A stretch of 64,000 bases of DNA, from contig JAGCNW010000014.1 of the NCBI GenBank assembly GCA_017645785.1, positions 1 through 64,000 of the forward strand, given 5' to 3'. Position 1 is the stretch's first letter, and every line of letters begins with the position of its first letter. The notes beneath the pieces are model-generated. The model was not told where the DNA came from, did no database searches, and worked only from the letters and a program-made list of their open reading frames with translations. Source of the stretch: Treponema sp. (GTDB taxonomy: Bacteria > Spirochaetota > Spirochaetia > Treponematales > Treponemataceae). Of this stretch, positions 43,989-52,645 are shown in pieces. A program made the position numbers and the translations under genes.

Positions 43989-45302
43989 CTACCTGCCAAA
44001 GAAAATAACGATCGGGCTCTTTGATTGGCTTTGCGCGACGTTGTTCTTTATAGTGGCGTCGCTTGCGTCTTCCAACGTAAGTCCGTTTGGAGAATTCTTG
44101 TAGAAGAAGTTGACTTCGTTGCTTGTGTTGTCAAAGACAAATGTCAACATTCCGTCAAAGCGGTTTTGCAAGTCGGGGCTAAGCAAATATTTAATGTAAA
44201 CTTTTCCCTTGCCCTTTGCGTTTTCTGAAATGACGTTGGGCACAAGGAGGGAGAAGTTGTTCCAAGTGAAGGAGCCGTTCCCTGTGAATGTCAGCGTTCC
44301 ATAATTAGAGGAACGGAATGTGTCGATATTGTAAAGCTTTTGCATTTCCGCTTCGCGGCGCTCTTGTTCGGCTTTGATGATTTCGTCGATGTCGTAGTCG
44401 TCCGAGATTGTGACGAAGGTGTAGGCCTCGGGCTTGTTGTCGTTGCCTGTGTAGTTGACCACGATTTGGTCGGCGTCGCGGATGATCATTTGGAAGGGCG
44501 TTCCGTTAAAGTCGTAAACCTTGTCGCGGACTTTTGTGATGCCTGAGTAGTTGGCCGTTCTGTAGCGGCCGTTGATGTTGATCGAAACTTTTCCGCTTTC
44601 GACGCCGGTGTCAAAACCGTAGGCGCTCTTCATCGTCTCCAAGTCGATCGTTCCTTCTTCCAACATTCTCTTGTAGCTTTCGGGCCGCCACTTGGCTTGC
44701 AAGACTTGGTTCAAGATGGCGTCCTCGTCTTCGGCCGGAGCTTCTTCGATTTGTCCGCCGACAATCTTTCCGCCTTCGCCAGTTTCAAAAATCAAGAGGT
44801 TGTGCGAAAAGCACCAGCCCTGGGTTCCGCCGTTTGTCAAAACGCAAAGCCAGTCGCCCTCAAGCTTTTCGCCCGAGTGCATGATTACGTCCTGGCCCTT
44901 TCCCTTGTAAAGAATTTTTACGATCTCGTCCTTGTGCAAGCGGTACTTTTGCTTTGAAGTGTTGACGGGGTCTGCGCGCACAGGAAGTCCGTCGATTTTA
45001 ATTTTTGCGTACTTGTGCTGGAACTCGGCGTATTTTTGCGCGGCTTTCATGGCCTTTTTTTTTGACGAGGGAACGGTAAGCTGCCAAAGGGGGACTTCCA
45101 AGTTTTCCTTTGAGCCTGGGATTCCGATTACGTAAACGTGGCTGATGTTCGACTTAAAATAAACCTTTACGATTTGTCCGTCCTGCAAATTCTTTTGCGG
45201 AAGGTCCCATAGCAATACAGAGTGTCCGATGGAACGGTGGCAAGAGGCCAAAAGCGTCGTCAACGCAAGGGCGCAAGCAAGTGCCAAAAATATTCTTTTC
45301 AT
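43989..45302 (-). CDS. SH3-domain lipoprotein
   Basis: 437 residues. The signal peptide ends in LASC with lipidated Cys21. A bacterial SH3-like segment at about 100-175 contains GLPVRADP, VKILYKGKG and GGTQGWCFSHNLL. The C-terminal half is strand-rich with a repeated pattern around FNGTPFQMII and YGTLTFTGNGSFTW. It is probably periplasmic and wall-associated. A TAGAAT box lies 9 nt before the ATG. Confidence 0.78.
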   Translation of the reverse strand: MKRIFLALACALALTTLLASCHRSIGHSVLLWDLPQKNLQDGQIVKVYFKSNISHVYVIGIPGSKENLEVPLWQLTVPSSKKKAMKAAQKYAEFQHKYAKIKIDGLPVRADPVNTSKQKYRLHKDEIVKILYKGKGQDVIMHSGEKLEGDWLCVLTNGGTQGWCFSHNLLIFETGEGGKIVGGQIEEAPAEDEDAILNQVLQAKWRPESYKRMLEEGTIDLETMKSAYGFDTGVESGKVSININGRYRTANYSGITKVRDKVYDFNGTPFQMIIRDADQIVVNYTGNDNKPEAYTFVTISDDYDIDEIIKAEQERREAEMQKLYNIDTFRSSNYGTLTFTGNGSFTWNNFSLLVPNVISENAKGKGKVYIKYLLSPDLQNRFDGMLTFVFDNTSNEVNFFYKNSPNGLTLEDASDATIKNNVAQSQSKSPIVIFFGR

Positions 45303-45378
45303 AGGTAAACAATTCTAGCGCAAAAGGGAAAAATGTTCTATATGCAATAAAAAAATGAAAATTTGTGATTGTATCGAC

Positions 45379-45407
45379 TATACAAAAAATAGGAAAAATT
45401 GTATAAT
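45379..45407 (+). promoter_or_regulatory. Promoter of the NotI-type restriction-modification operon
   Basis: TATACA (45379-45384), 17 nt, TATAAT (45402-45407). The leader to ATG 45429 is about 15 nt and contains AGGTGG. Confidence 0.65.
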
Positions 45408-45428
45408 GTTTTTGCAGGTGGGCAGAAC

Positions 45429-46619
45429 ATGACGGGAAACAACCTGAAACTAATAGACCTTTTCTCTGGCGCTGGCGGTTTGTCCGAAGGGTTGACGCAG
45501 GCAGGGTTCCATAGCATTTTTGCGTCAGAAATTGTTCCAACCTATGCGGCAACTTATAAGAGAAATCATATAGATACAGAAGTGTGCACGCAAGACATTC
45601 GAGCTTTGGATGCTGAAAGTGTTAGGAAAAAATTAGGCCTAGAACGTGAAGAGTTGGATTTGCTTGCAGGCGGTCCGCCTTGCCAAGGTTTTTCAATAAA
45701 CGCTCCTGTTCGCAGTGTGTTGGATCAAAGGAATCATTTGTTTAAGGAATATTTGCGTTTTGTTGATGCGTTTGCTCCAAAAATGATTTTAATTGAAAAT
45801 GTTCCCGGTCTTGTTTCTTTTGAGCATGGAGCCACTTTGCATGCAATTCTCGATGCGCTGGCTGAATTAGGCTATGGGGCGGATGTAAGAATTTTGGGCG
45901 CTGCGTATTATGGTGTTCCGCAAATGAGATGGCGCACCATAATAATTGGGGCGCGTGGAAAAGATTTGCCTTCTAATGCTTATCCAGAGCCAATATATCA
46001 CGCGCCTGTTAGACCCAATTTTGCTACAACTTTTGACGGAAGGTCTTTGCTAAAAAATCCATCTCCAAAGACTTCTGCAAAATTTACAACTGTAAAAGAT
46101 GCTATCGGAGATTTGCCACCTCTAAAGAATGGTGAAAAAGGTTCGCCTGTAAAAGATTATATCTCTGAACCGACTTGTGATTATCAAAAATATATTAGAA
46201 CTGGAACGTCTGGCGTATATAATCATGAGGCGCCGAGGCTTTCTAAGGAAAATATTCAGCGTTTGCATTATATAAAGCCAGGCGGCAATTGGACTGATAT
46301 TCCGCAAAGGTTATTGCCAAAAGGTATGCAAAATGCAAGAAGGTCTGACCATACAAAACGTTACGGCAGAGTGACTCCAGATGGATTGGCTTCGACAATA
46401 CTGACAAAATGTGATCCCCATTGGGGCGCTTATTTTCATTATGAACAAGAGCGCTCTTTTACTGTTAGGGAAGCGGCGCGAATTCAATCTTTCCCTGACC
46501 ATTATATTTTTACAGGTTCTCAAGCTGAACAATTTGCGCAAGTTGGAAACGCGGTTCCTCCATTGTTGGCGAAGACGATAGGAAATTCGATAAAAAATAT
46601 TTTGATTGGAGATAATTGA
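45429..46619 (+). CDS. DNA (cytosine-5) methyltransferase of the NotI-type system
   Basis: 396 residues. C5 motifs: LIDLFSGAGGLSEG (SAM), GGPPCQGFS with the catalytic Cys, LIENVPGL, and QVGNAVPP near the end. The target-recognition region (about 200-330) is unlike the HhaI-type enzyme at 20443. An upstream TTG frame (45399) would start inside the -10 box, so ATG 45429 is preferred. The stop overlaps the nuclease ATG (TGATG). Codons are A+T-rich. Confidence 0.92.
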   Translation: MTGNNLKLIDLFSGAGGLSEGLTQAGFHSIFASEIVPTYAATYKRNHIDTEVCTQDIRALDAESVRKKLGLEREELDLLAGGPPCQGFSINAPVRSVLDQRNHLFKEYLRFVDAFAPKMILIENVPGLVSFEHGATLHAILDALAELGYGADVRILGAAYYGVPQMRWRTIIIGARGKDLPSNAYPEPIYHAPVRPNFATTFDGRSLLKNPSPKTSAKFTTVKDAIGDLPPLKNGEKGSPVKDYISEPTCDYQKYIRTGTSGVYNHEAPRLSKENIQRLHYIKPGGNWTDIPQRLLPKGMQNARRSDHTKRYGRVTPDGLASTILTKCDPHWGAYFHYEQERSFTVREAARIQSFPDHYIFTGSQAEQFAQVGNAVPPLLAKTIGNSIKNILIGDN

Positions 46620-47536
46620 TGGCTGGGTACATTGCTGAGTTCTTTGGTTATAAAAGCGAAGACGGTTCAAAAAAGGCTTTGTCTCAAAGTGGAAGTCGAA
46701 TTTGTCCGTTTACTCATTCGACTTGTTCTAAGCTTTTTGCTCATGGTAAAAAAGGAATTCCAAATGGTGTGTGCGCTGTCCGACAAAAGTCTAAAGATTC
46801 TCCAGATATAATTTGTTGTCCAAATAGAATATACGCTGATGATTATAAAATTTTGAATGTTATTTCAGAAAAGGCGTTTGGCAAGAAATTGAAGTTATGC
46901 GCCGGCAAAAACGCAGTCGATGTCGCAAAGAAGGATGGCGGCGCGATTGCTGTTTTTGGACATGGATGGGGTGGAGAACTTCATTTACCAAAGAGGAAAG
47001 GAACTGGCTCTTATTTTGTTGATTGGGTTTTGGCTAGGTTGGATGAAAACGCGAATCTTGTTGAATTTACTGCAATAGAAGTTCAAACAATTGACACAAC
47101 AGGAAATTATCAAACCGCCTATTCTCATTTAAATGATAAAAGAGAGGTTGTTTCAGATTCTGTAGGACTTAATTGGGAAAATGTAAATAAAAGAATTATT
47201 CCACAATTGATTTACAAAGGACAGGTTTTGCAGCGCGAAGACCTTTGTAAAACAGGATTATACTTTGTTTGCCCCAAAGCAATTTATGATAAAGTTATCG
47301 AGCGTCTTGGCGGAAAAGAAAAACTTCCGCAAATGCCGACCCAACCGGCGTCAATTCATTTTTTTGCCTATGATTATGATTCGGAAAAATCTAAGAAAGG
47401 GCAGATTACTCCACTAAAGGAAATTGAAGAATATTGCACAGCAGTTTATAAAGTTCAAGAAGCTTTTTCTTCTGTCAGTTTGCCAGATGGCAATGTTTAC
47501 AAGTCTGCTATTTTAAAATCCTTAGGTATCTGTTAA
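46619..47536 (+). CDS. NotI-family restriction endonuclease
   Basis: 305 residues. It resembles R.NotI by motif: AEFFGY at the N-terminus, a four-Cys metal cluster (CPFTHSTCSK, GVCAV, CCPNR), GGELHLPKRKGTGSYFVDW, and EVQTIDTTGNYQTA, which holds the PD-(D/E)XK-like residues. NotI binds iron through such cysteines. The target is predicted to be GCGGCCGC or a close relative. The ATG overlaps the methylase stop. Confidence 0.88.
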   Translation: MAGYIAEFFGYKSEDGSKKALSQSGSRICPFTHSTCSKLFAHGKKGIPNGVCAVRQKSKDSPDIICCPNRIYADDYKILNVISEKAFGKKLKLCAGKNAVDVAKKDGGAIAVFGHGWGGELHLPKRKGTGSYFVDWVLARLDENANLVEFTAIEVQTIDTTGNYQTAYSHLNDKREVVSDSVGLNWENVNKRIIPQLIYKGQVLQREDLCKTGLYFVCPKAIYDKVIERLGGKEKLPQMPTQPASIHFFAYDYDSEKSKKGQITPLKEIEEYCTAVYKVQEAFSSVSLPDGNVYKSAILKSLGIC

Positions 47537-47713
47537 GTTTAGAAGAATTAAAAGCAGCGCTCATCCTTGTCTCTGGTTCCGTCATAGTTGTTTTCTCTGA
47601 TTCTTCTTCTCCAAGAAAATATTCTGGCCCTCTCCGCGCTTCTGTATGGTCTTTGTCACAAAATCAAGGCAATTTTGATGGAATTTTGTAATAAAATCAC
47701 CCCGATTTAAACC
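47537..47713. other. Intergenic stretch between the restriction gene and galE
   Basis: No supported gene. The region is A+T-rich, with a weak inverted repeat around CAAAATC...GATTTTG and no good terminator. It probably marks the right edge of the acquired restriction block. Confidence 0.5.
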
Positions 47714-47742
47714 TTGCTTTTTCCCTGCAACTGTCTTATAAT
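47714..47742 (+). promoter_or_regulatory. galE promoter
   Basis: TTGCTT (47714-47719), 17 nt, TATAAT (47737-47742). GGAGG (47776-47780) precedes the ATG. Confidence 0.75.
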
Positions 47743-47785
47743 CAAAACGCACGGTCCCCATTTGGGCTGTCATTCGGAGGCAATT

Positions 47786-48769
47786 ATGAACGTTTTGGTA
47801 ATCGGCGGAGCCGGATATATCGGAAGCCATGTAGTAAAGGAATTGAACAAACAGGGCCACCAGGTCACTGTTTTTGACAACCTTTCCAGCGGCCTTAGGC
47901 AAAATCTTTTTAAGCAAAACGGCTTTATCCACGGAGACATTCTTATAAAGGAACAGTTGGATACGGCTTTCGCGCAGGGCTTTGACGCCTTCATCCACTT
48001 GGCGGCCTTCAAGGCGGCGGGCGAATCTATGGTAAGCCCCGAAAAATATTCGGTCAACAATATCACCGGAACGCTGAACATCATCAACAGCGCAGTTGAG
48101 CATGGCTGCAAATTGATGGTATTCTCATCGAGCGCGGCGGTCTTTGGCGAGCCCCAGTATTTGCCGATTGACGAAGCCCATCCCAAAAACCCCGAAAACT
48201 ATTACGGCTTTACAAAACTTAAGATAGAAGAATTTATGGCCTGGTACGAAAAGCTCAAGGGCCTCAAATTCGCCGCGCTGCGCTACTTCAACGCCGCCGG
48301 TTATGACGTTGACGGAGACATTTACGGCTTGGAGCAAAATCCCGCCAACCTCCTTCCGATAATTATGGAAGTTGCCTGTGGAATGCGCGAGAAAATGAAA
48401 ATCTTTGGAAACGACTACGACACCCGCGACGGAACTTGCATCCGCGACTACATTCACGTTACCGACTTGGCCGTCGCCCACGTAAAGGCCTTGGAGTACA
48501 TCGCCAAAAACGACAAGAGCCTTACGGTGAACCTTGGAAGCGAGAAGGGCACCACCGTAACCGAAATGGTTGAGGCCGCCCGCCGCATCACCGGAAAGCC
48601 AATCCCCGCCGACTACGCCGAGCGCCGCCCCGGAGACCCGGCAAGCCTGGTAGCCAGCGCCAAGTACGCCGCCGAAGTCCTTGGCTGGAAGGCCCAGCAC
48701 TCCGACGTGGACACGCTTTTGGAAACGACCTACAAGGCCTACAACAAGTGGCTTTCGCTTAAAAAGTAG
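47786..48769 (+). CDS. galE: UDP-glucose 4-epimerase
   Basis: 327 residues of the extended short-chain dehydrogenase family. It interconverts UDP-glucose and UDP-galactose. The NAD loop is GGAGYIGSHV, the catalytic region is SSSAAVFGEP with YYGFTK (Tyr and Lys), and RYFNAAGYD is typical of GalE. It likely feeds surface polysaccharide or glycolipid synthesis. It is a single-gene unit. Confidence 0.95.
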   Translation: MNVLVIGGAGYIGSHVVKELNKQGHQVTVFDNLSSGLRQNLFKQNGFIHGDILIKEQLDTAFAQGFDAFIHLAAFKAAGESMVSPEKYSVNNITGTLNIINSAVEHGCKLMVFSSSAAVFGEPQYLPIDEAHPKNPENYYGFTKLKIEEFMAWYEKLKGLKFAALRYFNAAGYDVDGDIYGLEQNPANLLPIIMEVACGMREKMKIFGNDYDTRDGTCIRDYIHVTDLAVAHVKALEYIAKNDKSLTVNLGSEKGTTVTEMVEAARRITGKPIPADYAERRPGDPASLVASAKYAAEVLGWKAQHSDVDTLLETTYKAYNKWLSLKK

Positions 48770-48816
48770 GGGCGGCGCGCTTTTTGGTCTTGCAAACATT
48801 TTACGCCGCTTCTTAG

Positions 48817-48842
48817 GCTTGCGACCGCTTTTGGCCGCAAGC
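48817..48842 (+). terminator. Possible galE terminator hairpin
   Basis: GCTTGCGACC and GGCCGCAAGC form a stem with one mismatch and a GCTTTT loop. The T-tract comes 10 nt later, so termination is uncertain. Confidence 0.4.
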
Positions 48843-48846
48843 AAAT

Positions 48847-48901
48847 ATTCCCTATTTTTTTGCTAGGAATACTTGCAATTTTTTAGGGAACGCGCTATAA
48901 T
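48847..48901 (+). promoter_or_regulatory. Rrf2-mnmA promoter with probable operator
   Basis: TTGCAA (48874-48879), 16 nt, TATAAT (48896-48901), then 6 nt to ATG. An imperfect palindrome, ATTCCCTA ... TAGGAAT (48847-48870), lies just upstream. It is a candidate site for the Rrf2 protein itself. Confidence 0.6.
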
Positions 48902-48907
48902 GAGGGC

Positions 48908-49345
48908 ATGAAGATTTCCACCAGGGGACGCTATGCCCTCAGATTTATGATTTACTTGGCCCAACACTCAAACGGAAACTACATCGCCTTGAAGGACGTT
49001 TCCGAGAACGAGGGCATTTCTATTAAATACTTGGAACAAATCACTTCGCTTTTGAGCAAGTACGGTTTGCTGCAAAGCGTTAGAGGGCCGGCGGGCGGAT
49101 ACAAGCTGAGCCGTTCCCCCGAAAAATACACTTCCGGAGAAATTCTGCGCGTGACCGAAGGCGACCTTAGTCCTGTCAGTTCGGACGAGAACGAGTTTGG
49201 AGCGGGGGAGTCTGGCGAGCGCGCCAACACTCAAAAATTTTGGAAAGGCCTCCAAAAAGCGATTGACAGTTACTTGGACAGCGTGACCTTGCAGGACTTG
49301 GTTGACCAATCCGCCGGCCAAGACAGTTACATGTACATGATTTGA
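48908..49345 (+). CDS. Rrf2-family regulator without iron-sulfur cysteines
   Basis: 145 residues. The winged-helix N-terminus is KISTRGRYALRFMIYLAQ, with GISIKYLEQI as recognition helix and GPAGGYKLSR as wing. The loop that carries three Cys ligands in IscR (about 88-110) reads SDENEFGAGESGERAN and has none. It is therefore more like CymR than IscR, or senses through a partner. It is coupled to mnmA, whose start lies 2 nt after its stop. Confidence 0.88.
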   Translation: MKISTRGRYALRFMIYLAQHSNGNYIALKDVSENEGISIKYLEQITSLLSKYGLLQSVRGPAGGYKLSRSPEKYTSGEILRVTEGDLSPVSSDENEFGAGESGERANTQKFWKGLQKAIDSYLDSVTLQDLVDQSAGQDSYMYMI

Positions 49346-49347
49346 TT

Positions 49348-50547
49348 ATGGAATACGAAGCTTTGGATTTGCCGCCCGCAGGTTCGACTGTTTTGGTCGG
49401 AATGTCGGGAGGCGTGGACTCGACTCTTACCGCTCTTCTCTTAAAGCAAAGGGGCTGCCGGGTCATAGGAGTGACGATGTCCTTGTGGGACGGCCGCATT
49501 CTTCCCAAGGCGGAATCAAGCTCAAAGCATTCGCGCGAGGCTTGTTACGGTCCCGGCGAGGAAGAGAACATCGAGGAATGCCAAAAGTTTTGCGCCGAGC
49601 ATGGCATCGAATACCATGTGGTGGACGTAAAGGAAGAATACAACCAAAAAGTTTTGGAATACTTTAAGCGGGAATACCGCGCCGGCCGCACGCCCAATCC
49701 CTGCATTATGTGCAACCGCAACATCAAGTTTGGCGCGATGCTGGAACAAATCGAAAAGCTTGGAATTCAATACGATTATTTTTGCACCGGCCACTACGCA
49801 AAAGTCGTCCGCCCGACAAGCGGTCTTTTTGGAACGGAATCTCGCCCGGCGATGATTTCTACTGCCGCCGACCTTAGCAAAGACCAAACTTATTTTTTGT
49901 ACCGCGTTCCTTCGGCCACTTTGGAAAAGGTCCGCTTTCCGCTGGCGGCCGTAAAAAAGTCCGAGGTCTTTGAACTTGCGCGCGCGGCGGGACTTGAGGC
50001 CGCCAACCGCGAGGAAAGCCAAGACTTTGTGGGCCAAGAATACTTTGACGATTTGTTTTCGGACAAGCCGGGAATTCCTGGCGACATAATCGATTTGGAC
50101 GGCCATGTTTTGGGCCGCCACAAGGGAATCGAGCATTACACTGTCGGACAAAGGCGGGGCCTTGGCGTTGCCGTCAACTATCCTGTTTACGTTCATTCGA
50201 TTGACGCAAAGAACAATTTGGTGGTTTTGGCCAAGGAAGAGGACTTGTATTCCGATTCCTTGATCGCCGACGACTTTGTTTGGCCGGGCGGGGTGGAACC
50301 GTCCGAGCCTTTTGAATGCTTGGTTAAAATTCGCTTGGCGTCAAAGCCGGTCGCTTGCGTGGTGGAACGGTATGTCGCGGCGGAGAAGGGCGGCGATTCA
50401 TCGCAAGGCCAAGAAACGGCGTTTAACGGACAGGCTTGGCTCATAAAATTTGAAAAGCCCCAGCGCGCCGTCGCCCCCGGCCAGTCTGCCGTCTTGTATA
50501 AGGATAACGTCATCGTTGGTGGCGGAGTAATTTTTAATAGAATATAA
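49348..50547 (+). CDS. mnmA: tRNA 2-thiouridylase MnmA (variant)
   Basis: 399 residues. It thiolates U34 of certain tRNAs using ATP. The PP-loop is GMSGGVDST; the first catalytic Cys is in NPCIMCNRNIKFG. The second Cys of classical MnmA (ESQDICF) is absent; the sequence is EESQDFVGQEYF. An extra Cys group (ACYG, EECQKFC) lies at about 70-90. This fits a clade with a different sulfur-handling mode. I chose ATG 49348 over the overlapping TTG 49342. Confidence 0.88.
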   Translation: MEYEALDLPPAGSTVLVGMSGGVDSTLTALLLKQRGCRVIGVTMSLWDGRILPKAESSSKHSREACYGPGEEENIEECQKFCAEHGIEYHVVDVKEEYNQKVLEYFKREYRAGRTPNPCIMCNRNIKFGAMLEQIEKLGIQYDYFCTGHYAKVVRPTSGLFGTESRPAMISTAADLSKDQTYFLYRVPSATLEKVRFPLAAVKKSEVFELARAAGLEAANREESQDFVGQEYFDDLFSDKPGIPGDIIDLDGHVLGRHKGIEHYTVGQRRGLGVAVNYPVYVHSIDAKNNLVVLAKEEDLYSDSLIADDFVWPGGVEPSEPFECLVKIRLASKPVACVVERYVAAEKGGDSSQGQETAFNGQAWLIKFEKPQRAVAPGQSAVLYKDNVIVGGGVIFNRI

Positions 50548-50559
50548 GGAGTGTTTGTT

Positions 50560-50820
50560 ATGAATAAAATTGCTGTTCTTTTTGTTGGAATGCTTTTGTG
50601 TTTGTCCGCTTTGGGAGCGGAAAACATAAAGTTTAAGGTTGGCGGAGACGCCACCATTACCACGCTCAATTTGATAAAGCGGGGAACCAATCTTGGCCTT
50701 ACGGTGCCCGAAAAAGTCGGCGAATATTCTTACGTCGTTGAATACAAGAACTATCCTTTGTTTGACGTAATAGAAATCAAATTGATTGGCGCCGACAGCC
50801 CGCTTGGAAAAGAATTCTAG
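50560..50820 (+). CDS. Small exported protein of unknown function
   Basis: 86 residues. The signal peptide ends near SALGA, leaving about 65 mature residues rich in beta-branched amino acids (KFKVGGDATITTLNLIKRG). AAGGAG 8 nt before ATG 50560 sets the start. No family is recognised. It follows mnmA by 12 nt. Confidence 0.65.
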   Translation: MNKIAVLFVGMLLCLSALGAENIKFKVGGDATITTLNLIKRGTNLGLTVPEKVGEYSYVVEYKNYPLFDVIEIKLIGADSPLGKEF

Positions 50821-50855
50821 ACTTTTTCCATAATTCGCGCTATAATGTATAAATT

Positions 50856-52571
50856 ATGGAAGAAAACCTAGACCCTAGCATTGCGGCGCTTTTGGCAAGC
50901 GTGACTCCTTCGGACCCTGACGCGGACTCTTCCGCTTCTGGAGACGACGTTGCTTCCTCCGACGTTTTTGGCGGAATGGGAGCCAAAGAAAGCAACTTTG
51001 AGCAAATGATTATGGAACAGTCGGCTCCACAAAAAAAGAGCGGTCCCGTTCCCGAAGTTGATTTGTCCATAAAAGAGTTTAAGCCGATAGAAAAAGTTTT
51101 TGAAGACGAAAACCAGCATTACTTTGAAGACCCGACTTATTACAAGACGGCGATCGCGGGCGAAGGCCAAGCGTCAAACCGCTTGCACATGGTTCTTTCA
51201 AAATACCTTTCTTGCAAAGACGTAAAGGACAAGATGGTTTACCGCCAGCAAGTCACTATGGCTTACTGGGAGCTTGTTCACACGATGGCGCCAAAAACGG
51301 CCGGCAAATCGTTCCCCCTTCCAAAACGCATGATGCTGCGCTTTTCGGTTTTGCTTCCGTCATTGTTCCGGCCCGAGCACAGGGAATTTTTTGAAAAGTC
51401 GATACTGGAAAACAATACCAACGAACCGGTCTTTTACATGGACGAATGGTTCAAGTACATTTCGCAGGGAAAGATAAAGCCCTCGACGACAGACGAAGTT
51501 CGCCAGCCCAGAAAGACAGGCGACGACGGCGGCCAGGCGGAACAGTTGCGCCTCCAGCAATTGCAAAGCAAAAATTCCGGAAAGCTTCAGCAAACAGAAA
51601 ACTCGCTTTCGATGGCCGAAAACCAGCGCGGAATGTTGGAAGCCGAGCTTAGAAGCAAGATTGACCAAATCTGCGAACACGAAAGCATGATTGGAATGGA
51701 GCCGCACAAACAGCCTTACAACGACTTGCAAAAAAAATTGTTCGGTGAAGTCACTTCCACCTTGCGCATGCTTAGCAAAAACGACCGCGACCTTTCGTTG
51801 GCCCTGCGCGAATACCAAGACGCCAAGGCTGCCTACGACTCAGTCGAAGAAAAACTTGAGGCCGGTCCGGAAATCGTAAGCGCGTCTTCCGCCGACATCG
51901 ACCAGGAATTTGAAACTGTTCGCCAAATGGCCAAGATGACTTGCGGCCGCCAAGGAAACCAATTCCCGATTTTTACCCGCGACTTTTTCCACTGCTTGCC
52001 GCAGGGAACAGGATTCCGTGAGAACGTCATAAAAGTTTTGGCTTGGGTTGAGTCTTTGGATCCCGGCGCCTTCTGCCGCATCCACAAGAATGTTCCCAAC
52101 CGCATCGTTCCTTTTGTAATCTTGCTCCCCACTTATGGAGACAGGGGCTTTTGCTGGGAACCCTTTGACCGCTACAACCGCGTCACAAGCCGCGGCCGCA
52201 TCGTAGTTCCGATGTATCCGCGCGACCTTAAGATCGCCGTACTTACCGCCGTCGCCGACTTGCGCTGGCAGGTCGCCAAGGAAAAGGCTTCTTACTATTG
52301 GATGGAAGAAGGCTTGACCGGCCAGTACTACGAATGGATTGACAAGCAAAAGCTTAAGGGCGACCTCAAGCAGTATTTTATCCAAGACTATATTTTGTGG
52401 ATGACAAAAGAAAGCGAAGGAGTCCAGCGCCTCGACAAAGAAGTGCGCGGAATCTTCTGGCGCAACATGCCGTTCCCGCAAGAACTCAAAGAAGACTTGC
52501 GCAAGCGCAGCCTAGTCTACGACGAGCTTTGCAAGAAAGACATGAACCGCGCGATGAGCGATGGTTATTGA
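50856..52571 (+). CDS. Conserved-looking coiled-coil protein of unknown function
   Basis: 571 residues, no signal peptide or membrane helix. The N-terminal 80 residues are acidic and Ser-rich (SDPDADSSASGDD). Residues about 195-340 are Gln/Glu-rich and predicted coiled coil (EQLRLQQLQSK ... LEAELRSKIDQ). The C-terminal 200 residues are globular with many aromatics (DRYNRVTSRGRIVVPMYPRD, EKASYYWMEEG). No domain is recognised; it may be a spirochaete-specific structural or motility protein. TATAAT lies 9 nt before the ATG. Confidence 0.7.
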   Translation: MEENLDPSIAALLASVTPSDPDADSSASGDDVASSDVFGGMGAKESNFEQMIMEQSAPQKKSGPVPEVDLSIKEFKPIEKVFEDENQHYFEDPTYYKTAIAGEGQASNRLHMVLSKYLSCKDVKDKMVYRQQVTMAYWELVHTMAPKTAGKSFPLPKRMMLRFSVLLPSLFRPEHREFFEKSILENNTNEPVFYMDEWFKYISQGKIKPSTTDEVRQPRKTGDDGGQAEQLRLQQLQSKNSGKLQQTENSLSMAENQRGMLEAELRSKIDQICEHESMIGMEPHKQPYNDLQKKLFGEVTSTLRMLSKNDRDLSLALREYQDAKAAYDSVEEKLEAGPEIVSASSADIDQEFETVRQMAKMTCGRQGNQFPIFTRDFFHCLPQGTGFRENVIKVLAWVESLDPGAFCRIHKNVPNRIVPFVILLPTYGDRGFCWEPFDRYNRVTSRGRIVVPMYPRDLKIAVLTAVADLRWQVAKEKASYYWMEEGLTGQYYEWIDKQKLKGDLKQYFIQDYILWMTKESEGVQRLDKEVRGIFWRNMPFPQELKEDLRKRSLVYDELCKKDMNRAMSDGY

Positions 52572-52573
52572 CA

Positions 52574-52589
52574 GTCCGCGTGAGCGGAC
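52574..52589 (+). terminator. Short hairpin after the coiled-coil gene
   Basis: GTCCGC-GTGA-GCGGAC is a perfect 6-bp stem with a four-base loop. No T-tract follows, so it is only a possible 3' processing or termination signal. Confidence 0.35.
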
Positions 52590-52645
52590 CAGTGGATAAT
52601 TTCCTTGCCAAAGCGCGATATGGATATGTTGCGCATTGAGACGCA

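Noticed and set aside
45399..45428. Upstream TTG start for the NotI-type methylase
   Set aside because: It overlaps the TATAAT box and lacks a ribosome site; ATG 45429 has AGGTGG and begins the conserved region.
47582..48103. Minus-strand frame crossing the 5' part of galE
   Set aside because: It runs opposite the conserved NAD-binding region of galE with no motif; a chance frame.
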